A DNA stretch of 55,449 bases from the NCBI GenBank assembly GCA_029339195.1, contig JAPTJF010000419.1, positions 1 through 55,449 on the forward strand, given 5' to 3'. The translations under genes were made by a program, and so were the position numbers. Below, piece after piece: positions 1 to 10,765 of this stretch; position 1 is the stretch's first letter; each line of letters starts with the position of its first letter. The notes beneath the pieces are model-generated. The model saw only the letters and a program-made list of their open reading frames with translations, was not told the origin of the DNA and made no database searches. The DNA is from Micractinium sp. NFX-FRZ (taxonomy: Eukaryota > Chlorophyta > Trebouxiophyceae > Chlorellales > Chlorellaceae).

Positions 1-1790
1 GGGAGCCAGTGGGCTTGCGCCCTCGTTTTCCTCCCGGGCATTTGCCGAATCACGCATACCGCGTATACTTCTTCTTCAAGTTCTTCTTCTTCTTGAGGGC
101 TGTTCATCTCGGCACAGTAATGCACGAAGCACACCATCATACAATTATTTTGGTTGTTTACACATATATTGTACGCTTATGTTGTGGCTGCTGAGGCGCG
201 CCTGCCCAAGCAGCATGAGACGTGGGTGCAAGAGGGACAGCAGGCGAGCCGCCTGCATACAACTCCTTCGGCTTGACGCCTGCTGTCACCAGCCGTCGCA
301 TATGCGGTTGCCACGAATCAGTCAGTCGTTGATCAATGGTTCACCCAGCGCACCCCCAACCTTGAGAGTATGCGGCATGCCCGGCGCTTGTGCATCACCG
401 CTCACCCACTGGATGGCATCCCTGCTGCTTCAGGTCAAGCTGGGCATCTGGCTAGCCAGCCGCCGCACGGCGCAGAAGCGGGGCAAGCTGGGTGCCCAGC
501 TGCGGCGGGGCATCGAGGCGGCGGTGAGGCCGGCGCTGGCGGCGTGGCTATGGGAGCCTCCCAGCTGTTGAGGCTGCCTGCTGCCTTTTGGGTGCAGCGC
601 ACTCTCCGCCTTTGCTGCAGCAGCTGAGAGGCACATGCCCTGGAATCAGGAGCGGGAGCACAAGGGCAGGCCAGCAGGTGCGCTGCATCAAATTCCCCTT
701 GTATTGCCCACAACAGCGCCTGGCTTGCCATCGGGAAGGGCAGGGGCGGCACGATGGGGGCCCGCTGACCAGCACATGCAACGTGGAAACAACAGCCAAT
801 CACCCCCTGCTGTGTGTTGTTCTGGATGCTGCTGCAGGCCAAGCTGGGCGCCCGGCTGGCCCGCCGCAGCTAGGGCTGAAGCGGGGCAAGCTGGATGCGC
901 AAGGTGCAGCGGGACGTTGAGGCGGCGGTGGGACGGGTGCTTGCTGCACGGCTGTGGCCGCCCGGTACCAAGAGGGCCATGCACGGCAGGCATCTCATTG
1001 TGTGGGTGGCTCTTGCTACGTCGAGAGCGTGTGTTCTTGGTTGAGGGGCACCCTCTCACGGTGCAATGCTGTAAGCCCGACTTGCCTGTGACCGAAACGG
1101 GAGGTGTGGGCACGCGCAAGGTGGCTGGAGGTGAGAGCGCCGTTGGCAGCCGCGGCAGCGGCGGCATGCACGGTGTATCAAAGGGGCTCCTCGGCAATCA
1201 CCCACAGAGCTGCGCACTTTCCACCACCCTTTTCGGTACGTTTCCAATTTTGAGCTGACTGAAGCTACTGGCCGTGGATCCTCGCCAGGCGCCAGCCATG
1301 CAGAGGGCGCCGGCTGTGTGCAAGCCGCTGAGCGGTAGGCTTGCGCTGTCAGTGGCAGAGGAGCACTGGCAGCAGGAAGGCCTGAGCAGCACTGCCACTT
1401 TTCAGCGTCATGTGGAGCCGCCTACGCGGGGCAGTACAGGCGCCATGCTGGGCAGCAGAAGAGGAGGGTGCGGGCGGTGCGCGGCGGGGCCGGCTAATGG
1501 AGTGGCAGAGGCTGTGTCGTGACTAGCTGGCCATCCAGCTGCCCTGCCTCTTTCTTGCTGAGCCAGTGGACCCTGCAAACATGCATCCGGCTTTAAAACG
1601 ATGCGCAACCTGCAGCACTGAGGAAGTAGAGGGGAGGTCTCAGAGAAGGTGATCTCAAGAGGAGGGGAGGTGTGGAGAGAGGCTAGCAATCCTGTGGCAA
1701 ATCAGCTGAGGTGAGGTCTTTGCGCAGGCGTCGTGCCCCTTATGCACACCTCTAACGTCAGCTCAGCACACTTGCGGCTATAATGGCGCA
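1..1790. other. No intact gene; degenerate coding-like repeats
   Basis: No convincing gene model is visible here. Two segments, about 423-560 and 828-965, resemble each other over roughly 135 bp. Both can be read on the plus strand as an LLQ-K-LG start, then an R/K-rich helix, then an EAAV...LAA-LW end. The first copy is open for about 45 codons and the second is broken by stops. Each begins after a pyrimidine-rich stretch ending in CAG, as an exon would. I take them as remnants of a duplicated exon or gene fragment. The right end of the interval is presumably the psbO promoter; a TATAAT string sits at 1779-1784, about 170 bp before the psbO start, with no proof that it is used. Confidence 0.4.
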
Positions 1791-1955
1791 GGTTTGCACG
1801 CTGCTCACCACTTCCTGGCTCGCTCCTGCTGCTCACCCGCCCTCGGGCCCCCGCCTGCCAAAGCGCCCTTCCCGCCCGCAACCTCTCCTGCCTTACTCTG
1901 CGTTTTCACACTAATTCACGTTGCGCGCATCACAAGGAGCCCCCGCGCTGCCGTC

Positions 1956-4628
1956 ATGCTGCGCTCCGCCACCATCACGCGCGAATGCTTCAGGCCCGCC
2001 CAGGCCGCCCCGCGGTGTGTGTATGGGCAGACCTTGTCTGCAGGGGTAGATGGGAGAGGGCAGGGCTGGGGAGTGAGGCGGGCTGACTTGAAACATCGCG
2101 TAGGGTTCAACTCGCCGCTCCATCCCTACCTTTCAAACCACGACCGCAGGCCCCGCCGCGCCACCGCCGTGAGCTGCAAGGCCCTGTCGCGCAACCACCT
2201 GGAGCAGGCCGTCAAGGGCGCCGCCACCGCTGCCGCCGGCCTGCTGCTGGCTGGGGTGAGTGCACCCTCCTGTGGTGATGCTGTGCCGCTCCTTCAGACC
2301 CGCAGGATGAGTGCGGGAACAGAAACTCAAGCACTGAGGTTACCTGCGGCAGCCAATGCTCTCAACTTGGCGCGGCCGCGCCAGCGGCGCTGGCCACGAA
2401 CCGCCCGTTTCAACCGACAGGCTGCCGCCGCCCGGCTCCAGCAGCGCTGGTCTACCCGCCCCATCGAACCAACCACCTCCCGTCGCCGCCGCCCCCCTGC
2501 CTCACTGCAGGCCGCCAGCGCCGGCAGCCTGACGTGGAATGAGCTGCAGGGTCTGTCCTACAAGGAGGTGAAGGGATCGGGCATCGCCAACACGTGCCCC
2601 ACCCTGGGCGCCGGCGCCGGGAACGAGCTGAGGGACATGCCACCTGGCACCTACAGAATGGAGTGAGTGCGGTTTGGGGAGTTTGTAAGCGGGCGGGTGC
2701 ATGGGCGCAGGGGCCAGGCACAGAGGAGCCAGCCCCAGCCCGGATCGCTGTGGGTCATACCTGGAGAAGCATCAGTGGGCGCCCAGGCGCCTTGCTTGTA
2801 CGCTAGCCGGCCCACCCATGGCGGCCTGCCCGCCAGAGCCTCGACCGACCCGTATTTTCATGACTGCAGCCTCCAACCCTCTGGTTCCTCCTGCTCTGCC
2901 TCGCCCCTCCCGTCCCCCATCTGTTACCTGCCCTGCCTCTAATCTCACCCCACAACCCCCTCTGGCACCTGCCTCCCACCTCCGCCTCCCCCTCGCAACC
3001 TCCCTATCCCTCCCCTCCAGCAAGTTCTGCATGGAACCGACCAGCTTCCAGGTGAAGCCGCTGGGCCTGCAGAACTTCGAGCCCTCCACGCTGCTCACAC
3101 GCAACACCTACACGCTCTCCGAGGTGAGTTGGGCGGCTCCAAGCGTATCGCGGGCGGCTGGCTGGGCGGCAGCGGGTGTGCATGGCTACGCCTGCCACCA
3201 CACGAGGCTGCTGCAGCGGGTGTGCATGGCTAACCCTGCCACCACACGAGGCTGCTGCAGCGGGTGTGCATGGCTACGCCTGCCACCACACGAGGCTGCT
3301 GCAGCGGGTGTGCATGGCTACGCCTGCCACCACACGAGACTGCTGCTGCTGCTGTGTTCACTGGTAGTGCACGCCACTCCAGGCCAAGGCGAGCATCAAC
3401 ACGCGGCGACCTCCCCTGCTCAGTACAACAACAACGCCTCCCCCCTCCCCCCGCAGATGAACGGCACGGTGCGGGTGGAGAGCGACGGCAGCGTGGAGCT
3501 TCAGGAGGAGGATGGGCTGGACTATGCGCCCGTCACCGTCAAGCTGAGGGGCGGCACCGAGGTAAGCTACTGCTGTAATGGGGGAGGAGCGTTGGGGGCG
3601 GCAGTGGGCAAAGCGAGGGGAGTCTGCGGGGCGGCACCGAGGTGCACCGTTGCATAGAGGGGTTCGTGCCAGGGGTCGCGTTGGGGGCGGCGAGGGGGGA
3701 GAGAGGAGAGGGACGGCTGCGGGGCATTCGCGCAGGCTGTGCACGCCCAGCATGCATGCAGCACGCCGCCGCCCAAATCCAACAACTGGCCTCCCCCGTC
3801 CCCGCCACCCCCAACCCTGAACCCACCCACCATCACCTCGCCAGGTGCCGTTCATGTTTGCCGTCAAGGGCTTGCACATGGCCGGCCCGCACGACAACAT
3901 GGCTGGCCAGTTTGACGTCAACGCATGTGAGCGCCCGCCGGGGGTTTGGGTGGACAGGAATTCAGGGGATCCACTGGGGGGCCTCCCCTCCGCAGCAGCT
4001 GTAGCTCCTGCTGCGCCAGGGGTGGGGTGGGGGCAACTGCTTGGCTCTGATGCTTTCCATGGCACTCACAACCCCGGCCCCTCCCCACCCCGCTCCCCTC
4101 TGCTCTGCCTCAGACCGAGGCTCCACCTTCATGGACCCCCTGGGCCGTGGCGGCGCCACTGGCTGGGACTATCAGAAGGGGCTGCAGGCGGCGGGGGCCC
4201 AGGACGAGCTGGACAGGGAGAATTTCAAGACGGCGGCGCCCACGACCGGCCAGGCGCTCATGGCCGTCACAAAGGCACGTGGGGCTGGGGGGTGGGTTGG
4301 GGGGCACTAGCGTCGGCGCACCGTGTTCAGAGGGCACTGTCCGGCGGGGCGGGGCATGGCAGTGTGCGCACTTGCACCGAGCGGCAAGCAACACATATCG
4401 GTGGCACCGCTTCCTGCAAATCTTCCTTCCGCACTGGCTCCATCCCACCCAACCTGACCCCACCCCGCCCACCCCATGCGTCCCGCCACGTGTGCGCAGG
4501 CCGACTCGGTGACGGGCGAGGTGGAGGGGGTGTTTGTGACGCGCCAGCTGGCGTCTGACGACATGGGGGCACGCGACCCCGACGAGGTGCAAATCGAGGG
4601 GGTGTGGTACGCCCAGCTGCAGCTGTGA
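1956..4628 (+). CDS. psbO: Photosystem II oxygen-evolving enhancer protein 1 (PsbO, 33-kDa manganese-stabilising protein)
   Basis: This extrinsic thylakoid-lumen subunit stabilises the Mn4CaO5 cluster of photosystem II. Exons are 1956-2014, 2150-2255, 2511-2662, 3021-3123, 3457-3561, 3845-3926, 4114-4274 and 4500-4628, giving 298 aa. Residues 1-59 form a bipartite transit peptide: an R/A-rich stromal part, then a hydrophobic Ala/Leu lumen signal ending in A-S-A before GSLTWNEL. The mature part of about 239 aa is the usual PsbO size. Family landmarks are visible: Cys84 (NTCPT) and Cys109 (KFCMEP) for the conserved disulfide, the YRGSTFMDP-GRGG block, and the C-terminal EGVWYAQLQL. The ATG was chosen because it is in frame with the spliced transit peptide. 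Intron 7 fits only as a GC-AG intron (AAG|GCACGT), since GT alternatives break the frame. Intron 4 contains a 44-bp minisatellite. Confidence 0.97.
3173..3348 (+). repeat. 44-bp tandem repeat (4 copies) in psbO intron 4
   Basis: Four head-to-tail copies of a 44-bp unit starting CGGGTGTGCATGG lie at 3173-3216, 3217-3260, 3261-3304 and 3305-3348. Copy 2 carries a small change (TAACCC for TACGCC) and copy 4 ends in a CTG run. The array is wholly intronic, so copy number should not alter the protein. Confidence 0.9.
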
Positions 4629-6277
4629 GCGCCGCCGCCACGCGGCAGCGTGCTGCCACATGCACGACTGCGGCGCTAGCTGTGCACATGCTGCTGGCTC
4701 CCCGCGGGTTCGTAGAGTAATTGCAGGATTGATTGATTGATTGGACCATTGTGTGTGCGTGTCTGCTCCCACCAGACCTTTCGCCCCACCATTGATTTAC
4801 ACATTGGGTGTCGCATGTATCCTGCGATAATTATTGTCGCGCTTAGCTGTTGCCACCGCTTGTGCTGCTGCCGACCTCTTTCTTCTTTGGACCACTCTCT
4901 ACTTGACTGTTTTGCTTCCCCGCCCGCTTGGCGCGAGCCCCCATCATCCACCGCTCCTCCCCTCCCTGTCCGCCAATCGCCCCTGCCCGCTCGCCTCCTG
5001 GCGCTGACCTGCTGCCCTCTGATGCATCGTTTGAGCCATTGTAACCTTTCATGCACCATGACATTTAAATAAGAACCTATAAAGAAGCATGTTCATGCAC
5101 CAAAGCCACGTTTCAGGGGCAGCCGCGGCTGCACCGGCCGGCCGCACCTGAGCGAGCACTGCCCTCACTCTTGCATCCTCTGCCCCTTCCAAAGCACCTG
5201 CACCCCTGCTCTTCCAAAGGCTGCCTCGCCAGCTGTCTGTGCTACCCCTTCATGAATGTCACAATGAAACGGACGACAAACAGTTGTGGACTGGGGAAGC
5301 GAGGCACGGCAAAGGCCGGTGACGCTGGACTTGATTATGCAGGCTTGTGTGGTGTGAAGGCTCAACCAAAGGTTACGCATGTGTGAGTGTGCAGGTTTGC
5401 AAACAGCTGTAGAGCTGGCGATCCGGGTGGGTACCGGGGGCTTGGGTGGCACAGGTGTGGGGAGCTGGGGTGGTATTGAGGTGGGCGCCGACATGACGGT
5501 GGCAGCTCATGGCAATGTTAGCACGCGTAGCAGCAGCTGCCAGTGCAGAAGCGCCGAGCGCCAAAATGGGTACAGGGGCTTGCGTGGGCGAGGACGCTGA
5601 CACAGCAATGAAGCAGCAACTCCCGGCATCCGCGATACAGCGGGGGAAGGCGAAGCTGCCGGCGTAAGCCAGGGCAGGTGGCACGCCGACTTGGGTAGAG
5701 AGGGGAATTAGGACAGCTGAGCAGTTCAGCGAGTGCAGAGTGTTTACGCAGAAGTGGGTATGATGAAGAAGGGTTGGGGCGATGAGCAGTGAGCAACCGA
5801 GTTCTGGCCTGCAACCGGCCAAGAATATCAGTGCGCACACGATGTGGTGGGTGCTGTTCAAGTGATGCGTGGGGCATGGGGGACAGGGCGTGTGAAGATT
5901 TCTGTGCTGTTGGGGGTGGGTACAGTGTGTGGCTGGGTGGTATGAGGGTAGGTGCACGGGGTGTGCAAGCAGGGCAGCAGCCCAAGACACAAGCGGGCCG
6001 GGACGGGGCTGAGAAGGCGCATGCGTGCGACATGCGCACGCCAAGCTGGCTTGGATTCTTGGGATGTTGGAGGCCCAAGGGGGCGGCAGCGCCCGTCCAG
6101 AGCATTCGCCAGCGCTCCTGCCTGCCAGGGCATGCCAGGGCCTGGGCGGTTGGGGCCAGCCAGAAGGTGCCGTGGCGGAATCAGCGCCGGCCTGCCTTGG
6201 GACAGCCGGGGAGTGCACGAGGAATGCAGGCAGTTCCTGCCTCTGGCGACGCAAGAGGACTGCAGGCGGTCCCTGCC
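4629..6277. other. Convergent intergenic region (psbO 3' UTR and 3' flank of the wall-protein gene)
   Basis: There is no supportable gene in this stretch. The left part is the psbO 3' UTR, which has a TGTAA signal at 5040-5044. The right part would hold the 3' UTR of the minus-strand wall-protein gene. Open frames here, including a long minus-strand one over 5373-6401, have no recognisable domain and overlap the real last exon in the wrong frame. I saw no clear minus-strand TGTAA. Confidence 0.5.
5040..5044 (+). promoter_or_regulatory. TGTAA polyadenylation signal, psbO
   Basis: TGTAA is the usual green-algal 3'-end signal. This copy lies about 410 nt after the psbO stop, just before an A/T-richer stretch. 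Confidence 0.6.
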
Positions 6278-9200
6278 TCAGTGCAGCTTGCGGGAGAGGC
6301 GGCGCCTGGTGGCGGGGCACGTGGGGTACACATAGCCGCCGGTGTAGGAGGCTGGGTTGAACAGGGGGTCCAGTCCCTGCTGGCAGGCGGACTGGGAGCA
6401 CTCGCGGCCGTTCATGGTTTGCTTGCCACAGTCAGCGGTGAGCTTGCAGCAGGAGCCGGTGCCGCAGGTGGTGAGGCAGCCGGACTGGGCGCCCACGCAG
6501 CACATGCCTGAGGGGCAGCGCACGGTGGTGACAGAGTTGCAATCCTGGGGACGGGGAGGGGGAGACGGGGAGGCATGGGTGGGTGCAATGCTGGTTTTAT
6601 GGGCAGGGGAGGCGAAGGGGCACATTAGTCCAGCTGGAGCAGCGCACGGTGGTTACAAAGTTGCAATCCTGAGGTGGGGAGGGTGGGAAGATGGAGAGGC
6701 ACAGGGGGCCAGCTGCAGCAAGCTCCGCCGACCCCTGGGATGCGGATGCCCAGTGCGAACACCACCTACCCACGCCGCAGCGTCACCCCTTCCGCTGCCC
6801 GCTGCTGGGAAGGGCCCCACGATGCCCTCCCTGTAACCCTCTGGCCGCCCACTCACCGCACAGCCTGTGCCATCAACCTGCAGCGGGCACAGCGTTGGGG
6901 CGTGCAGCGAGGAGGATGATTCAACCAGGGCCAGCTGGGGGGAGAGGGGCAGAATGCGGCAGCGCTGGCCTTGATTGGCAGGGTCACCTTGCACCCCCAC
7001 ACAAGCGCCTGCATACCCCAGTCGAGCGCCCTCCCACCGACCTTGCACAACTGCTTGGTGCTGCCCCTGGCAATGAAGCAGCTGAAGGCGGTGCATCCAT
7101 TCGAGGTGCACCACCCGTCAACGCATCTGCAGGCAATCGTGGGTTGGAGAGTGTGTGAGGTGTGCATCACGTGCGATGCTTCTGCAAGGTATGGCAGGTG
7201 CTGTGCCGACAGCTGCACAGCAGGCCGGGGTGCCCCACAGGTGGTGGCACGCACTGGCGCGGCCCCCTGCTGACAGCCAGCGTGGCAGGAGCCACCAGCC
7301 ACTTACAGCTGGCCGATGGCGGAGTTGGGGCAGTCTGCCGAGCTGCAGCACTCCTTGCACACGTTTGGGTTGTCGGGACAGAACTTGCCTGCAACAAGAG
7401 GAAGAACGTCTATCAGAAGAGCAGACACGGGTGGACTCTCTTTTTCAGCATCATGTGCGATGCATTTGGCGGTTTAAGGCGGGATTCACCGGGATGCGCC
7501 GGGGGGGCCCGCACTGTCGCGCGACGGCAGGCAGCTGGCCGCTGCTGGGGCAGAGGGCGGCTGCACGCATGCATGCATAGACCGGTGGATTGCGGTGTGC
7601 AGTGCAAGAGAGTGTGGGAGGGCTGGCTGAGATGCAGAGAAGAGAGCACGCATGATGCGCACTGGCACGCCATTCGGCCGGCCACACTCACCCACGATGC
7701 TCAGGTTCAGGCTGCCGTTGGTGTACTTCACTTGGCAGAATGGCTTGGCGTAGCACCCATCTGCAGCAGCGGGGAGGAGAGGTCAGGTGCAGGGGGTGGT
7801 GGGTGGGGACCCAGTGGGTGGCGAGGCCTGGTTGCAGCCCTCGGGGCCGGCAGCCGTTGAGAAACGTGTCTCCATTTTTCTGACTCTGAAATCAAAAATT
7901 GGAACGTGCGGCGCGGCTGTGCAGGTCAGGCAGGCATGCCCGGCGCAGCTCACTGGTTTAGTCCAATCATTACAGTGCTTTCACACCCCATAACCGAGGA
8001 TTCACGTCACGTAGCTCACTGTTGAAGTAGCTCCCCACAGTGGCAGTGGCCGAGTTGGCGCAGCACTGAGTGGCCGTGTCATAGCACACTTTCACCCCGT
8101 TTGCGTCGGGGCCGCACTCCGCAGTGCCGGCTGCAGAAAGGAAAGAAGGAAAGCTAGGGCGTCGCCGAGTGAACCAGCGGGAGGCGCCGGGTGCAGCGTG
8201 GCATGAGAGAGCGACAGGGTGGGGTGCGCAAGCCTATGGCGGCGACTGCGGGCCAGGCATAGCGTCACTGTTCACGCTTCTTTTGACCAGCGCGCCTGCG
8301 CCCCGTGTGGCCACTCCAGGCAGGCACACACGCATCCGAAGCAGCACCCGCAGCAGCGGCAACCCGTGGGCACCTGGGCAAGTGGTGTTGGTGCACACGG
8401 CGCCGTCATCCAGGCAGTACACGTCGGGAGGGGTAGTGCACTGCTTGCCGATCGAGTACTCCGACTTGCAGCACTGCCTGGTGGCGTCAATGCACTTGCC
8501 GGCGCACTTGACGTACGCTGCACAGCGTGAAGGGGTGGGGGCGGGGGCGGCAGGGATGAGAGGGCTGCAGCTCAGAAGCCAGGCGGGCACCAGCCGCGGG
8601 TGCTGCTGCCCGCCTGTCCTCTCGCCATGTCAGCGCTGGTGGGGGCCCTGCCCTGTTCATCCGTCGGCTACCGGCGGGGCGCGCGCAAGGCAGGCAGCTG
8701 GCGCAGGTAGGCAGCAGCACTCACTGGAGGCGCACTCGCAGGTGAAAGTGTTTGTGTTGCAGGTCTGCGCTGGGATGGGGTCCCCCACTGTGGGGGTGTA
8801 CGCGCCCGGGCACGTCACGCCAATGGCGGAGTTGCTGGGGCAGCACTGCTGGAAGGGGTCGATGCAGGTGCCGCCGCACTCGGTCTGGAGGTAGGGGGTG
8901 GAGAAGATGCGACATTAGAACATGGAGCGGCATGCAAGATGGTTGGCTTGGCTTTCCGGGCATGGCTGCAAAGAGGCGCACACGTGAGGCTGGCCAACAG
9001 GCCGGCAGGCTGACCAAGAAGCAGGTGGTCGGGCAAAGAAGGCGTGCAGGCACATCAACATACAGGCAGGCAGGCTGGCTGGCAGGACGGCAGGCGGGCT
9101 GGCACACTGCAAAGGCGCCCGTGCTCGGCAGCCGCCGTCGCCGACCCAGCCCATCAAGGCAGCTGTGGCGAGGCCCGAGCCCTTGCCAACATGTAATGTT

Positions 9201-10765
9201 CACTCCAGTGCCGGGGCGGTGTGACTCACCTCGCTGGCTGGGCAGACACACTTGCCAGTCGGCCCAACGTCGGCGTTCAGGTTGCAGATTTTGCCTCCAC
9301 TGCAGTCAGCGTTGGTGGCGCAGTCGGGCACTGGGGGAGGGGGAGGGGATGGTGGGGGGCTCGGCGGCGGAGGAGGCGGGGAGGGGCTAGGTGGTGGCGA
9401 GGGGCTGGGGGGAGGGGGCGGCGGGGATGGGGATGGCGGCGGGGGAGGGGGGGAGGGAGATGGGGGCGGTGGAGGAGGCGGGGGGCTGGGTGGAGGGGGC
9501 GGCGGAGGTGGAGACGGGCTGGGTGGAGGCGGGGGCCTGATGATGGGAGAGGGCGGCGGGGGAGAGGGGCTGGGAGGCGGCGGCGGCGAGGGGCTGGGTG
9601 GAGGGGGGGGCGAGGGGCTGGGGGGCGGCGGCGGCGAGGGGGAAGGTGGCGGGGGAGGCGACGGGCTGGGAGGAGGAGGCGAGGGAGGGGGTGAAGGGAG
9701 TGGAGGGCGTGGGGGCGGCGGTGAGGGAGGGGGGCTAGGCGGTGGGGGGGATGGGCTGGGCGGTGAGGGTGGAGATGGAGATGGAGGTGGGGGAGGTGGG
9801 GAAGGGGGTGCGGGGGTGGGAGGCGGCGGGGGGCGCGGAGGCCTAGGGAACGGAGGCGTAGGCTTAGGCGAAGGAGGCGGGCGTGGGGCCTGGGTGGCGC
9901 GTGGGGGCGATGGGGAGGGTGGGGGCGAAGGTGAAGGATTGGGGGGCGGGGGCGAGGGGGCGGGCGGTGATGGTGAAGGTGGAGGAGATGGGGGCGGCGG
10001 GGAGGGGCTTGGAGGTGGTGGCGACGGCGGGGGTGGGGGCGGGGAGGGCTTGGGCGGCGGGGGAGGAGGGGAAGGCTGGGGCGGGGGCGGCGACGGGGAG
10101 GGCGGTGGAGGTGAGGGAGGCGGAGGCGGGGGGCTAGGCGGCGGCGGAGAAGGCTGGGGCGGCGGCGGCGAGGGCAACCCAGGAGGCTCAGGAGGCGGTG
10201 GCGGTGACGGATTTGGGGGTGGGGGCGAGGGGCCCGGCGGGGGCGGCGACGGCTTTGGTGGAGGTGGGGGAGAAGGGGATGGGGGGGATGGGGGGGATGG
10301 GGGGCTCGGCGAGGGAGGTGGATAAGGGGAGGGCGGGGGCGGCCTGGGGAGGGGAGGAGGCCTGGGCCTGCACGCGAGGGCGGCGTTGGAGGCAGCAGCA
10401 GTGCAGGAGGGGCGTGGGCGGCAGGCTGGGCATGCCAGCAGCAGTGCTGGCGGCTTGGGCAGCGGCCTGGGCATGGCTGGTGCCCGGCTGGGAGTGTGCC
10501 AGTATGCGAGCACCCGCTGCCCGGCATGGCTCGAGGTCGCGGATACCCAGCCAGCTGCCGGGGTAGTAGGGTATCCCAGAGCTCTCTCTGCAGGCGGAGC
10601 CAGGCTGGCAGCCAGGCAGACTCACGAAGGGGGCGGCGGCTGTGGCGGTGGCGAGCTGAACACAGGGTTGGGGGGAAGCGGTGGAGGGGGCCGGGGGCTC
10701 GGGGGAGGCGGGGGTGGTCTGGGGCTTGGCGGAGGGCGGGGCGGGAAGGGAGGCTTTGGCCGGGT
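6278..10765 (-). CDS. Extracellular proline-rich (SPn) glycoprotein with cysteine-rich modules; 5' end unresolved
   Basis: This is a probable cell-wall or secreted hydroxyproline-rich glycoprotein; I do not recognise a named family. Exons that join in phase, in coding order, are about 9230-10367, 8725-8884, 8374-8517, 8020-8130, 7692-7760, 7307-7388, 7042-7126, 6857-6934 and 6278-6544. The first is almost entirely Ser-Pro/poly-Pro (about 350 residues) and ends in a short Cys knot (DCATNADCSGGKIC). The next exons encode repeating Cys modules such as CGGTCIDPFQQCC and CAGKCIDATRQCC, often followed by S-AIG-C. The protein ends in a basic tail, ATRRRLSRKLH. Upstream, 10626-10765 reads as another Pro-rich exon and a segment starting at 10587 joins it, but the join to the main exon does not hold phase and no signal peptide was found. 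A Gly-rich antisense frame over 9252-10325 is a shadow. Confidence 0.75.
6639..6700 (-). repeat. Decayed copy of the 5' edge of the wall-protein terminal exon
   Basis: On the minus strand this intronic segment repeats the acceptor region plus the first codons of the terminal exon (6515-6550). It reads DCN-VTTVRC again before losing similarity. The pyrimidine-rich flank is copied as well. The copy lies about 125 bp upstream of the real acceptor and could act as a decoy splice site. Confidence 0.7.
9300..10367 (-). repeat. Poly-proline/Ser-Pro coding repeat
   Basis: About 1.07 kb of near-continuous (CCN)n and TC-CCN codons encode S-P1-8 blocks with occasional K, N, Q, R, A and I. The plus strand is strongly G-rich and could form G-quadruplexes. 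Pro-rich blocks with this Ser spacing are typical arabinosylation and galactosylation substrates in green-algal wall glycoproteins. Confidence 0.9.

Noticed and set aside
5373..6401. Minus-strand open frame of 342 codons
   Set aside because: It overlaps the true terminal exon of the wall-protein gene in another frame and shows no domain.
9252..10325. Plus-strand Gly-rich open frame of 357 codons
   Set aside because: It is the antisense of the Ser-Pro exon; the poly-G strand stays open by composition, while the minus strand has real Cys modules and splice sites.
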